From assembly GCF_900107235.1 (NCBI RefSeq), contig NZ_FNPF01000013.1:1-64000 (forward strand): a stretch of 64,000 nucleotides of DNA, given 5' to 3'. The DNA is from Citreimonas salinaria. Its GTDB lineage: Bacteria; Pseudomonadota; Alphaproteobacteria; Rhodobacterales; Rhodobacteraceae. Made by a program: the position numbers and the translations under genes. Position 1 is the first letter of the stretch; each line of letters starts with the position of its first letter. Below the pieces are notes generated by a model. It worked only from the letters and a program-made list of their open reading frames with translations, searched no databases and had not been told where the DNA came from. Shown in pieces: positions 1 through 8,920 of the stretch.

Positions 1-442
1 GGAAGACGAGCAGATCGGAACGGTCACCGCCGACGGCGCCTACGACACGCGCCGGTGCCACAAAGCCATCACCGACCGGCAGGGCACCGCGATCATCCCC
101 ATCCCCATCCGCAGGAACGGACGTCTTTGGAAAGAAGACTGCCCGGCTGCACGCGCCAGAAACGACACCCTGCGCGCCACCCGATATTACGGACGGGCAT
201 TCTGGAAAGGCTGGACGGGATACCACGCCCGCAGCCGGATCGAGGCGAAGATGCGATGCCTGAAATCCTTCGGCGATCGCATCATGGCCAGGGACCCCGA
301 CCGACAGACTGCCGAAACCCACATCCGCATCGCCCTTATGAACCGCTTCACCGCCCTCGGCACCGCCGATATCGTCCGCGCGGCATGACGTCAGTGGGGT
401 AAGGGGCAGCCACGCCTCAGGCGAAATTTGTGCAACAACGCC
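1..442 (+). mobile_element. IS5-family insertion sequence, right end
   Basis: After the transposase stop codon there is a short tail ending in TTTGTGCAACAACGCC (427-442). This matches the usual look of an IS5-group terminal inverted repeat (a TTGTTGCACAA core on the other strand). The left end is outside the window. A diverged copy of the same end lies at about 970-1064. Confidence 0.7.
2..388 (+). CDS. IS5-family transposase, C-terminal part (cut by window edge)
   Basis: The open frame enters from the left edge and ends with TGA at 386-388. It encodes about 128 residues resembling the C-terminal half of IS5-group DDE transposases: a TADGAYDTRRCHKAI stretch (probable second catalytic Asp region), then GYHARSRIEAKMRCLKSFG carrying the R and E of the YREK-like region, then a tail ending in MNRFTALGTADIVRAA. 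These enzymes cut and paste their own element. The reading frame is intact as far as it can be seen. Whether the element is whole cannot be told because its left part lies outside the window. Confidence 0.8.
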   Translation, partial: EDEQIGTVTADGAYDTRRCHKAITDRQGTAIIPIPIRRNGRLWKEDCPAARARNDTLRATRYYGRAFWKGWTGYHARSRIEAKMRCLKSFGDRIMARDPDRQTAETHIRIALMNRFTALGTADIVRAA

Positions 443-557
443 GATCATCATCGACAATATCAACAGCAGGTGTCGCTTCGGGCCCGCAGGTGGTCGGTGA
501 CATCTTCCAGCCTGAAAATGACGGCGGCCGCCGGCAGCTCCTTTGCCCGCTGAGTGG

Positions 558-845
558 CTACAGTCCTTCAACCAGAATGAGATCGGTATCGGAAATCTTC
601 TCTCTCACGGCCCGCGCCTCGGTGTAGGCATCGGACTCGTAAAAAGCCCGCGCGGAATCGTAGCTTGCGAATTCGATCACAATTGCCAGACCCTTGGCGC
701 CTCCCTCGCGGTGGTCAGGCGAGGGGTTCCTAACAAGTATCTTGCCTTTATGCTCTGCTATAGCGGCACCCGAGAGTTTCTTGAACTCCTCGAAGGCGTC
801 CTCGTCGTGCACGCGGATGTGCGCAATCAGGTAACCCTTGGGCAT
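558..845 (-). CDS. DUF1330 domain protein
   Basis: A 95-residue protein beginning MPKGYLIAHIRVHDEDAFEEF, with the typical DUF1330 pattern: a ferredoxin-like alpha/beta barrel fold, HKGKILVRNPSPDHREGG and a FASYDSARAFYESDAY stretch near the C-terminus. Members are small cytoplasmic proteins of unknown activity related to dimeric alpha-beta barrel enzymes. The chosen ATG follows GGAGGGG at about 9 nt; an in-frame ATG three codons upstream sits too close to that site. The gene stands alone between two related IS5 ends in direct orientation, so it may have arrived or been isolated by insertion events. Confidence 0.75.
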   Translation of the reverse strand: MPKGYLIAHIRVHDEDAFEEFKKLSGAAIAEHKGKILVRNPSPDHREGGAKGLAIVIEFASYDSARAFYESDAYTEARAVREKISDTDLILVEGL

Positions 846-969
846 CGTCGGCATCCCCTCCGTATATGCGTTCTTCATCGAGGTTCGTGTAAGGCAGGGA
901 TGATACCACGACTTCGGTCGCAAGTCTGCTGCCTGCGAGGGTCGGCGGCGCCGCCGCGGTCTACACTGC

Positions 970-1064
970 GCGGCCCCACGGCACCGCCGAGACCATCCGC
1001 GTGGCATCACGGGCAGTGGGGGAAGGGGCAGTCGCGCCGCAGGCGCGCGTTGCGCAACAATGCC
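970..1064 (+). mobile_element. Remnant of an IS5-family right end
   Basis: About 95 bp closely resemble the end of the element at 350-442: the same GGCACCGCCGA start, a GTGGGG-AAGGGGCAG block, and the terminal GTTGCGCAACAATGCC (1049-1064). Only the last few transposase codons survive and the stop codon is altered. The flanking 846-969 holds no gene that I can recognise. Confidence 0.65.
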
Positions 1065-1170
1065 AATTGCCGCCGATTGTTACGTGGATACGGCGTACAA
1101 TGCGACTCCAGCAGACAGGTTGCGGCGAAACCCGATTGCGGATTGGCCCAAAGTGGCCAAAGCTTCCCTG

Positions 1171-1638
1171 ATGAACGCAAGTCCGATGAAGATACGAGCT
1201 GCCCGGCGGGACGACCTGCGCGCGCTGCTCGCTCTGTATGCCGACGATGGCTTCGGAAGAACGCGAGAGGCGGCCACGTCGGGCGCAGACTACGAGCGTG
1301 CGTTCCACGCTATCGCGGCTGATGCGAACCACTTGCCGATCGTGGGCAAGGTGGATGTCGAAATCGTTGCGACTCTGCTGCTGTCCTTTCTCCCCGGTCC
1401 GTCGCGAAGCGGCGCCTGGCGCGCACAGATCGAGGGCAAGCGCGTAAGTGCGCCTCTGCGCGGCCGCGGTTGGGGCAAACAGCGGCGCGGTTGGGCCATC
1501 ACCAAGGCACGACGGCGTGGCTGCGAACTGGTCCAGCTGACTTCGGACCGGCGCCGTTCGGCGGCGCACCGGTTCTACGAGGACGTCGGGTTCGAGGCGA
1601 CCCATCACGGCTTCAAAACGACACTGGATATCCAATGA
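1171..1638 (+). CDS. GNAT-family N-acetyltransferase
   Basis: A 155-residue protein with an N-terminal MKIRAARRDDLRALLALYADD segment and a C-terminal acetyl-CoA-binding half: VSAPLRGRGWGKQ (motif A, R/Q-x-x-G-x-G/A-like), ARRRGCELVQLTSDRRR, then AHRFYEDVGFEATHHGFK (motif B). GNAT enzymes transfer acetyl from acetyl-CoA to an amine. The ATG at 1171 or the one at 1186 could be the start; the frame is open further upstream, but that part overlaps the IS remnant. The stop overlaps the dipeptidase start (ATGA), so the two are translationally coupled, which hints at an amino-acid or peptide-like substrate. Motif A is somewhat degenerate, so activity is not certain. Confidence 0.7.
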   Translation: MNASPMKIRAARRDDLRALLALYADDGFGRTREAATSGADYERAFHAIAADANHLPIVGKVDVEIVATLLLSFLPGPSRSGAWRAQIEGKRVSAPLRGRGWGKQRRGWAITKARRRGCELVQLTSDRRRSAAHRFYEDVGFEATHHGFKTTLDIQ

Positions 1639-2684
1639 CTGAATTCCCTGTCTTCGACGGTCACAATGACCTGGTGCTGCGCCTTCTGCGCGGCGACGTG
1701 ACCGCCGAGGGCGTGGCGTCGGGTCTCGTGGACGGCCATATCGACAAGCCCCGGGCGCACCGAGGCGGCTTGGGCGGCGGCATGTTCGCGATCTTCGTTC
1801 CCAGCCCCGGCGACAAGGACGTGCGCCATGAGGAAATGCGCCATCCGCCGTACGATATCCCGCTGCCCGCCCCGGTCTTCGAGGCCGAGGCCTGCGAATG
1901 GACAGAGCGCGGCTTCGCGGCTTTGGACGACCTGGAAAGGGCTGGGGCTATCCGCCGCTGCCTGACCGCGAGCGCAGTCGAGGCCGGCCTGAGGGCTGAG
2001 GAAATGGCTGCCGTGACTCATATCGAAGGCGCTGAGGCCATCGACCGCGATCTCGAGCGTTTGCACCTATGGCACGCGCGCGGCCTGCGCTCACTGGGGC
2101 CGGTCTGGAGCCGTGACACAGTCTGGGGCCACGGTGTGCCCTTCCGTTACCCCTCCGATCCCGACATCGGCCCGGGGCTGACCGAGGCGGGAAAGGCGCT
2201 GGTGCGAGAATGCAACCGCCTGAAAATCCTGGTGGACCTGTCGCACCTGAACGCCAAGGGCGTCGAGGACGTCGCCCGCATTACAGATGCGCCCCTTGTC
2301 GCCACGCATTCCAACGCCTGGGCGATTTGCCCGCACGCCCGCAATCTGACCGACCGGCAACTGGACATGATCCGCGATAGCGATGGAATGGTGGGTATCA
2401 ATTTTGCCAGCGCCTTTCTGCGACCGGACGGACGGATGGACGCGGAGTTTGCGCTTGACATACCGCTCCGACATTTTGACCATCTGGTTGAAAAACTGGG
2501 TGAAGATCGTGTTGGCTTGGGATCGGATTTCGACGGGGCGCTTATCCCGGAGGGAATCACCGACTGCGCCGGCCTGCCTAACCTGATCGAAGCACTGCAG
2601 TCTCATGGGGTAGACGATGGCCTGATGGCCAAGTTCACTCATGGAAACTGGTTGCGGGTCCTGCATCGCACGTGGGGCCAATAA
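1635..2684 (+). CDS. Membrane-type dipeptidase, peptidase family M19
   Basis: A 349-residue zinc hydrolase. The M19 signature is visible: HND at residues 10-12 (HxD metal ligands), THIEGAEA with the bridging Glu at about 131, DLSHLN, then THSNAWAICPHARNLTD and VGLGSDFDG near the C-terminus. Family members cleave dipeptides, including those with a D-residue at the C-terminal side. No signal peptide is present, so it is probably cytoplasmic. It overlaps the GNAT gene upstream by 4 nt and is followed after 24 nt by a peptide-type ABC importer, so the operon probably imports short peptides and hydrolyses them. Confidence 0.9.
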   Translation: MTEFPVFDGHNDLVLRLLRGDVTAEGVASGLVDGHIDKPRAHRGGLGGGMFAIFVPSPGDKDVRHEEMRHPPYDIPLPAPVFEAEACEWTERGFAALDDLERAGAIRRCLTASAVEAGLRAEEMAAVTHIEGAEAIDRDLERLHLWHARGLRSLGPVWSRDTVWGHGVPFRYPSDPDIGPGLTEAGKALVRECNRLKILVDLSHLNAKGVEDVARITDAPLVATHSNAWAICPHARNLTDRQLDMIRDSDGMVGINFASAFLRPDGRMDAEFALDIPLRHFDHLVEKLGEDRVGLGSDFDGALIPEGITDCAGLPNLIEALQSHGVDDGLMAKFTHGNWLRVLHRTWGQ

Positions 2685-2708
2685 GAAAACAAAACAGGGA
2701 GCAAGACC

Positions 2709-4304
2709 ATGAAACAGACCTTCGTTGCGGCTGCGGTCGCCGCCACGCTCGCCATGGGCGCCGCCGTGCCGGTCTTTGCCGAGACACCGCCCAACATGCT
2801 GGTGATCGCCAACAGGATCGATGACATCAAGACATTCGATCCCGCCGAAAGCTTTGAATTTGCCGGCGCCGATGTCAGCCGAAACGTCTATGAAAAGCTG
2901 GTCAACTTCGACCCGCTCGACCTCGAAGCCGGATATCAGCCGCAGCTGGCCGAAAGCTGGGAGATTTCCGAGGACGGCAAGACCATCACCTTCACCATGG
3001 CTGACGGACACATGTTCTCGACCGGTCGCGAGGTGACGGCCAAGGATGCCGAATTCTCGTTGCGCCGGGCGGTTCTTCTCGACAAGACACCGTCGTTCAT
3101 TCTCACGCAGTTCGGTTTCACACCCGAAAACGTGGAAGAGACCATCGTCGCACCGGACGAGGACACGCTGGTCCTGATGTTGGACAAGCCCTACGCGCTG
3201 TCCTTCGTCCTGAACAGCCTGACCGCCACCATCGGCGGCATCGTCGACAGCGAGGCTGCGATGGCCAATGCCGTCGACGGCGACATGGGCAACGAATGGC
3301 TGCGCACGAACACCGTCGGCTCAGGTCCGTACAAGGTGGTCGACTGGAAGCCCAACGAAAGCGTCCTTATGGACCTGAATCCGGAATACCACGGCGAGAC
3401 ACCGGCCATGGAGCGGGTGATCGTCCAGCATATCCAGGAAAGCGCCACTCAGCGTCTGCAGCTGGAGCGCGGCGACATCGACGTGGCGCGCAACCTCTCA
3501 CCCGAGGATGTGGCGGGTCTCGAAGGCGTCGAAGGCGTCAAGATCGTAGACGAGTTGCGCGGGCGGCTGATGTATTTCTCGGCCAACCAGAAGAAGGAGA
3601 TGCTGGCCGACCCCAAGGTGGTCGAGGCGCTCAAGCTGGCGACCGACTATAAGGGCATGTCGGATTCGTTCCTCAAGGGTCAATACACGGTCCATCAGGC
3701 ATTCCTGCCCAGGACCTTCATGGGCGCGCTGGAAGAAACACCTTACAGCTATGACATGGAGGCCGCCAAAGCCGCGCTGGCGGAGTCCGGTTTCCCTGAA
3801 TGCGGGCCGATCAAGATCTCGGTCCGGGATGCGCAGGAGCGGATGGACATCGCCCAGTCGCTGCAGAACACCTGGGGTCAGCTCGGCTGCGACGTCGAAC
3901 TGACGGTGGGCACCGGTGCGCAGACGCTGGACCGCTACCGCGCGCGCGAGCACGACATCTATCTTGGCGCCTGGGGGCCAGACTATCCGGACCCGAACAC
4001 CAATGCCGGCACCTTCGCCTACAACCCCGACAATTCGGACGAGGCGGGCGCCACGGGCCTGCTTGCGTGGCGCAACGCCTGGGCCATTCCTGAAATGAGC
4101 GAAAAGACCCAGGCCGCGGCCGTCGAGAACGACACCGACAAGCGCCGCGAGATGTATCGCGAACTGCAGCGCGAGCATCAGCAGGTCAGCCCCTTCGGAA
4201 TCATGTTCCAGCAGATCGAGCAGAACGGGATGGGCGAGAACGTAGAGAACTTCGTCGCCGGCGGCGCGACCACAGCGGTTTCCTACTGGATCATCACCAA
4301 GTAG
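2709..4304 (+). CDS. Peptide-type ABC transporter substrate-binding protein (SBP_bac_5)
   Basis: 531 residues with a Sec signal peptide (MKQTFVAAAVAATLAMG, cleavage near VFAET) and the family 5 solute-binding fold: an early DDIKTFDPAESFEF segment, RNVYEKLVNFDP, ESWEISEDGKTITF and a GSGPYKVVDWKPNE stretch. Homologues bind di- and oligopeptides, nickel or opines in the periplasm and deliver them to DppBC-type permeases. The start follows CAGGGAGC at a good distance. The permease begins at the very next base after the stop codon. A dipeptide or modified peptide ligand is inferred from the dipeptidase next door. Confidence 0.92.
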   Translation: MKQTFVAAAVAATLAMGAAVPVFAETPPNMLVIANRIDDIKTFDPAESFEFAGADVSRNVYEKLVNFDPLDLEAGYQPQLAESWEISEDGKTITFTMADGHMFSTGREVTAKDAEFSLRRAVLLDKTPSFILTQFGFTPENVEETIVAPDEDTLVLMLDKPYALSFVLNSLTATIGGIVDSEAAMANAVDGDMGNEWLRTNTVGSGPYKVVDWKPNESVLMDLNPEYHGETPAMERVIVQHIQESATQRLQLERGDIDVARNLSPEDVAGLEGVEGVKIVDELRGRLMYFSANQKKEMLADPKVVEALKLATDYKGMSDSFLKGQYTVHQAFLPRTFMGALEETPYSYDMEAAKAALAESGFPECGPIKISVRDAQERMDIAQSLQNTWGQLGCDVELTVGTGAQTLDRYRAREHDIYLGAWGPDYPDPNTNAGTFAYNPDNSDEAGATGLLAWRNAWAIPEMSEKTQAAAVENDTDKRREMYRELQREHQQVSPFGIMFQQIEQNGMGENVENFVAGGATTAVSYWIITK

Positions 4305-5366
4305 ATGGCGGATCAGAACGTCAATCAAACGGGCGGGCGGCTTGGGCCGCCCGTCCCCATCTGGGTCAGGAAATCCCTGGCAACGGTTGCGACCGTGGCC
4401 GCGACGATCCTCGGACTGCTTTTCGTGACCTTCATGATCGGCCGTGTCATGCCGATCGACCCGGTTCTGGCGGTGATCGGCGAACGGGCGACGCAGGCGC
4501 AATACGACCAGACCTTCCGCGAGCTCGGGCTCGACCAGCCGCTGCTTGTGCAGTTCGGGATCTACGTCAAAGACGTCCTGCAAGGCGATCTCGGCGAGTC
4601 GATCCGCACCGGCGAACAAGTCACGACAGACATTGCGCGCGTCTTTCCCGCGACGCTGGAACTGGCCACGCTGGGCACTTTGTTTGGCGTCTTCCTCGGC
4701 GTGCCGCTGGGGGTCTTGGCTGCAGTCCGGCGGGGCAGCTGGATTGATCAGCTGGCGCGTTTCGTGGGGCTGATCGGATATTCGATGCCCATCTTCTGGC
4801 TGGGCCTGGTTGGACTGCTGATCTTCTACGGCATTCTCGGGTGGGTCGCGGGTCCTGGTCGACTGGGCATCTTCTATCAGGGCATAGTCGAGCCGATCAC
4901 CGGTATGCTTCTGGTCGACAGCGCGTTGCGGGGCGAATGGACGGTTTTCCGCAACGCCTTTTCACACATCATCCTGCCCGCCTCGCTGCTGGGGTACTAC
5001 AGCCTCGCCTATATCAGCCGGATGACGCGATCCTTCATGCTGGAACAGCTGAATTCCGAATACGTCACCACCGCCAGGGTCAAGGGCCTGAGCGAGTGGC
5101 AGGTGGTTTGGGGTCATGCCTTCCGCAACATCCGCATCCAGCTGGTGACTGTGATCGCGCTGGCCTACGCCAACCTGCTCGAAGGTTCGGTGCTGACGGA
5201 AATCATCTTCGCCTGGCCAGGGCTCGGACAATACATCACCACCTCGCTTCTGGCCAACGACATGAACGCCGTCCTGGGCGGCACCATCGTCATCGGAACC
5301 ATCTTCGTGGCGATCAACATCTTTTCCGACCTGCTGTACCGCTTTTTCGATCCGAGGGCCAAATGA
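4305..5366 (+). CDS. Peptide-type ABC transporter permease (DppB-like)
   Basis: 353 residues, one half of the membrane channel of a DppBCDF-type importer. About six hydrophobic segments are visible (the first near residues 24-48). The BPD_transp_1 domain carries the coupling segment EYVTTARVKGLSEWQVVWGHAFRNI, an EAA-loop equivalent that contacts the ATPases. The gene starts directly after the TAG of the binding-protein gene and overlaps the next permease by 4 nt (ATGA). No independent ribosome site is obvious, so translation probably depends on coupling. Confidence 0.92.
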   Translation: MADQNVNQTGGRLGPPVPIWVRKSLATVATVAATILGLLFVTFMIGRVMPIDPVLAVIGERATQAQYDQTFRELGLDQPLLVQFGIYVKDVLQGDLGESIRTGEQVTTDIARVFPATLELATLGTLFGVFLGVPLGVLAAVRRGSWIDQLARFVGLIGYSMPIFWLGLVGLLIFYGILGWVAGPGRLGIFYQGIVEPITGMLLVDSALRGEWTVFRNAFSHIILPASLLGYYSLAYISRMTRSFMLEQLNSEYVTTARVKGLSEWQVVWGHAFRNIRIQLVTVIALAYANLLEGSVLTEIIFAWPGLGQYITTSLLANDMNAVLGGTIVIGTIFVAINIFSDLLYRFFDPRAK

Positions 5367-6277
5367 CCGCCGACACCGGAATGCGTGCGTGGCTCCTGAC
5401 TGAAGAGCCCACCTCCCGCCGTCATGCGCGACTCGCCGCGTGGTACAAGGGTTGGCTGACCCTCCGTTCAAACACCCTGGCGATGCTTGGGCTGATCGTG
5501 CTGGCATTCCTGATTCTTGTCGCGATCTTCGCGCCCCTTCTGGCCACCCACGACCCCTTCGCGCAGGATCTCGGCCAGCGCCTGCTGGCGCCGGGGGAAG
5601 GCGGGCATCTCTTCGGCACCGACAACCTTGGGCGGGACATCTACTCGCGCCTGCTCTACGGCGCGCGCATCTCGCTCTATATCGTTTTGCTGGTGGTAAT
5701 GGTGGCTCCGGTGGTCGGCTTGATCGTGGGCACGGTCGCCGGCTATGCCGGCGGCTGGATCGACATCGTGCTAATGCGGGTCACGGACATCTTCCTCGCC
5801 TTCCCGCGCCTTATCCTCGCGCTGGCCTTCGTGGCCGCGCTCGGGGCGGGAATCGAGAACGCGGTGCTGGCAATTTCGCTCACGGCATGGCCGCCCTATG
5901 CAAGGATCGCCCGAGCCGAGACGCTGACAATCCGGCATGCCGATTACATACACGCGATCCGCCTTCAGGGTGCAGGACCACTGCGCGTCGTCACGCGGCA
6001 CATATGGCCGCTGTGCATCTCGTCGCTGGTCATCCGGGTCACGCTGGATATGGCGGGCATCATCCTGACCGCGGCGGCCCTCGGCTTCCTCGGTCTCGGT
6101 GCGCAGCCGCCCAGCCCGGAATGGGGCGCGATGATCTCGGACGGACGGCAATACATCCTTGATTCCTGGTGGGTCGCAACGATCCCCGGCATTGCGATCT
6201 TCACCATCAGCCTCGCCTTCAACCTGCTGGGGGACGGACTGCGTGACGTTTTGGACCCCAAGGACGACAACTCTTGA
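5363..6277 (+). CDS. Peptide-type ABC transporter permease (DppC-like)
   Basis: 304 residues, the second channel subunit. It has the DppC N-terminal OppC-type segment (first membrane helix at about residues 35-57), then HLFGTDNLGRDIYSRLLYGARIS, a hallmark of this family, and the coupling region RADYIHAIRLQGAGPLRVVTRHIWP (seen here as HADYIHAIRLQGAG). The start is the ATG that overlaps the stop of the preceding permease; its own stop overlaps a TTG start of the first ATPase gene. Confidence 0.92.
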   Translation: MTADTGMRAWLLTEEPTSRRHARLAAWYKGWLTLRSNTLAMLGLIVLAFLILVAIFAPLLATHDPFAQDLGQRLLAPGEGGHLFGTDNLGRDIYSRLLYGARISLYIVLLVVMVAPVVGLIVGTVAGYAGGWIDIVLMRVTDIFLAFPRLILALAFVAALGAGIENAVLAISLTAWPPYARIARAETLTIRHADYIHAIRLQGAGPLRVVTRHIWPLCISSLVIRVTLDMAGIILTAAALGFLGLGAQPPSPEWGAMISDGRQYILDSWWVATIPGIAIFTISLAFNLLGDGLRDVLDPKDDNS

Positions 6278-7140
6278 CCAACGACGCCCCCCTCCTGAAT
6301 GTCGAAAATCTCTGGGTGCGGTTCAGCAGCCGCACCGGCGTGTCCGAGGCGGTGCGCGGGATCTCCTTTACGCTGGGGCGCGAGCGGCTGGGCATCGTCG
6401 GGGAAAGCGGCTCGGGCAAGTCGATGACGGGGCGGGCCGTGCTGCGACTGATCCGCCCGCCCGGCATGATCGAGGCGGACCGCCTGGAGATTCATGGCGA
6501 GGACGTGCTGGGCGCATCGGAAAAGCGCATGCGCCGCCTTCGCGGCGGGCGCGTGTCGATGATCATGCAAGACCCCAAGTTTTCTCTGAACCCGGTGATG
6601 ACCGTCGGTCAGCAGCTGGTCGAGGCTCTGCGTGCGCATGAACGGGTTTCGAAACGGGATGCACGAAAGCGGGCCCTGGCCACGCTGGACGAGGTCGCGA
6701 TCCGCGATCCCGAGCGCGTTTTGAACCTTTATCCGCACGAGGTGTCGGGCGGCATGGGACAGCGCATAATGATCGCCATGATGCTGCTTCCAAACCCGGA
6801 GATCCTGATCGCGGACGAACCGACCTCGGCGCTGGATGTGTCGGTCCAGCTTCAGGTGCTCGACATCATGGACAAGCTGGTGCGTGACCGCGGCATGGGC
6901 CTGATGTTCATCAGCCACGACCTGAACCTCGTGGCCAAGTTCTGCGACCGGATCGCCATCATGTATGCCGGTCGCATCGTCGAGACCTGCAAAGCCAGCG
7001 AGCTGCGCAATGCGCGTCACCCCTACACGCTGGGTCTGCTCAATTCCGTCCCTGATCTTGAACACCCCCGTGAAAGGCTGGAGGTCCTGAAACGCGATCC
7101 CGCCTGGCGCGAGGCTCCCTCCGTAAGTGCCCGTCAATGA
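6274..7140 (+). CDS. Peptide-type ABC transporter ATP-binding protein (DppD-like)
   Basis: 288 residues. Walker A GESGSGKS is at residues 43-50, the signature is VSGGMGQR and Walker B lies in [12 protein letters not shown]. It ends with the family C-terminal region [14 protein letters not shown]. It energises import together with the next gene. The start is inferred to be TTG at 6274, because this overlaps the previous stop (TTGA) and yields the family N-terminus; no ATG fits. The tail is shorter than in many DppD proteins and lacks the Cys-rich segment of DppD/OppD. Confidence 0.88.
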   Translation: MTNDAPLLNVENLWVRFSSRTGVSEAVRGISFTLGRERLGIVGESGSGKSMTGRAVLRLIRPPGMIEADRLEIHGEDVLGASEKRMRRLRGGRVSMIMQDPKFSLNPVMTVGQQLVEALRAHERVSKRDARKRALATLDEVAIRDPERVLNLYPHEVSGGMGQRIMIAMMLLPNPEILIADEPTSALDVSVQLQVLDIMDKLVRDRGMGLMFISHDLNLVAKFCDRIAIMYAGRIVETCKASELRNARHPYTLGLLNSVPDLEHPRERLEVLKRDPAWREAPSVSARQ

Positions 7141-7889
7141 ACGCTATCGACATCAGCAATCTTGACGTCTGGTTCGGGTCCGGTGCCGACCGGGCTGACG
7201 CCGTGCGCGACGTGTCCTTCAAAGTGGCTGACGGCGAAAGTTTCGGCCTGGTCGGTGAAAGCGGCTCGGGCAAGTCCACTATCCTGCGCGCGATCGCGGG
7301 GCTGGTGCCGACCTGGTCGGGAGAGATGACCGTTGCCGGTGAAACCTTGGGCGTGCGGCGAAGCAAGGCGTTCTATCGCAAGGTCCAGATGGTGTTCCAG
7401 GATCCCTACGCCTCGCTGCATCCGAGGCAATCGGTTGATCGTGTGCTTTCCGAGACGATGGGACTGCACGGGGTCACGGACATCGACAAGCGCATCGGGC
7501 GTCTTCTGGACGACGTCGGTCTCGGCCCCGGCTTCCGATTTCGGTACCCGCATCAGCTGTCCGGGGGCCAGCGCCAGCGCGTCGCCATCGCGCGCGGCCT
7601 GGCCTGCGAGCCGAGTATCCTGTTGCTGGATGAACCGACTTCGGCATTGGACGTTTCGGTGCAGGGTGAGATCCTGAACCTGCTGACCGACCTGCGCCAG
7701 GAACATAAGCTGACCTACGTCATGGTTTCGCACGATCTTGGCGTCGTCGGGCATCTCTGCGAACGCATCGGTGTCATGAAGGAGGGCCGTTTTGTCGAGG
7801 TATTGGCGGTGGATGAGATGCGCCGCCTCGAAGCACGCGAGCCCTACACTCGGCATCTTCTGGAAAGCTCGATCAACTCGATCCGCTGA
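7137..7889 (+). CDS. Peptide-type ABC transporter ATP-binding protein (DppF-like)
   Basis: 250 residues. Walker [10 protein letters not shown] is at residues 40-48, the signature is LSGGQRQRVAIARGLA, Walker B lies in [11 protein letters not shown], and a switch His is in VSHDLGVV. It is the second ATPase of the importer. The ATGA overlap with the preceding gene shows one transcription unit from the GNAT gene (1171) to here. The protein stops soon after EPYTRHLLESS, so the C-terminal extension of classic DppF is nearly absent. No clear terminator is seen downstream. Confidence 0.9.
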   Translation: MNAIDISNLDVWFGSGADRADAVRDVSFKVADGESFGLVGESGSGKSTILRAIAGLVPTWSGEMTVAGETLGVRRSKAFYRKVQMVFQDPYASLHPRQSVDRVLSETMGLHGVTDIDKRIGRLLDDVGLGPGFRFRYPHQLSGGQRQRVAIARGLACEPSILLLDEPTSALDVSVQGEILNLLTDLRQEHKLTYVMVSHDLGVVGHLCERIGVMKEGRFVEVLAVDEMRRLEAREPYTRHLLESSINSIR

Positions 7890-8115
7890 GCAGCGTCACG
7901 ATCTTCGACGGAAAACCGCAGGTCGCAGTCGCTTCGTATCCGCCGCCTCCCGCGAAGTCATCTGAATGTCCGAAAAGAACTTAGGCTTGCATCGCACCAG
8001 CGAAGCGGTGCCGCTTTTCCTGCCTACGCCAGTACATTGCTCAGATCTGGCGCGGCACAAACTGATGGGCCGTCCGCTTGATCCGCACACCGGCCGCTGA
8101 TGCGTCACGGGACGA
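7890..8115. other. Intergenic, nothing recognised
   Basis: Between the peptide importer and the IS3 remnant. No convincing gene, hairpin or promoter was found. It may hold more degraded IS sequence leading into the remnant that follows. Confidence 0.4.
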
Positions 8116-8566
8116 ATGACCTCCCCGACACTTCCTCGCGAACTCGATGCGCTGGTGCGGATCTACGGAAAGCCCGCCCGCATTGTCAGCGAGTTGCCAT
8201 TGGAGCGCGATTGGTCCGAGCGACAATGGCGACGGCACGGAGTTCATCAGCCGGGCTTCCCTGAAGTGGGCCGACGAGAAAGTGGTCCCTTGGCACAACA
8301 TCGGCCCGGAAAAGCCGCAGCAGAATGCCTTCATCGAGCTATTCAACGGCAGCTTCCGGGGCCAGCTGTTGAAGGATGAAATATTCGACACCCGGGACGA
8401 TGCCCGGCGAAAGCTGGCTCTCTGGCGCCACGACTACAACGACGGCAGGCTGCATTCATCGCTCTGAAACCGGCCGCCGCTCGAAAAGCGCCGGGCGCTC
8501 GAGCGTTTTGAGGATTCCGCGCCCGGCGCGCTTCCCCGAAACGAACAGTCCAACTACCAATCTTGA
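8116..8566 (+). pseudogene. IS3-family transposase (OrfB, integrase core) remnant
   Basis: The C-terminal part of an IS3-group OrfB is recognisable in pieces. RELDALVRIYGKPARIVS is in one frame. SDNGDGTEFISRASLKWADE and QNAFIELFNGSFRGQLL lie in a second frame, with DYNDGRLHSSL before an in-frame TGA at 8465-8467. Past that stop the same frame continues as PPLEKRRALERFEDSAPGAL to a TGA at 8564-8566. An inserted or scrambled stretch of about 30 bp near 8190-8215 separates the first two pieces. The frame change plus the internal stop mean that no functional integrase is made. Confidence 0.85.
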
Positions 8567-8920
8567 AACCGAAACAACAGCGATCCCGAACACGTCTAGA
8601 CCGCGCCGGACCGCAAGCAAGCCGCCGCGGATGCCGAACCAGAAGGTGCCAGGTAGATCGAGCCAAAGGCCAAGGATAGAATTTCCGTATCAGACACCGT
8701 TGCCGTGGACCTGCCCGCACCATCGCGCGGCAACGTCCGCGGGTCCGTCGGGTGATGCCGGGTGCCGGCCGCTTAAATTGTATTCGCTCTGCCACATGCC
8801 GCGCCGGCGCACGAGATCCTGTATCCGGGGCGTCAAAGGAAGTATCCCGGCACGCAACGGGCGAAGGCAATGACGGCCCCTGTAGCACCGAAAACCGGCG
8901 ACCTCAGCGACGGAGATCCC
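8567..8920. other. Intergenic, nothing recognised
   Basis: About 350 bp between the IS3 remnant and the lactate dehydrogenase gene. Translated frames show no family that I recognise and no clear hairpin. The promoter of the lactate pair should lie here. An upstream in-frame ATG at 8870 would add 17 unconserved residues to the dehydrogenase. Confidence 0.4.
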
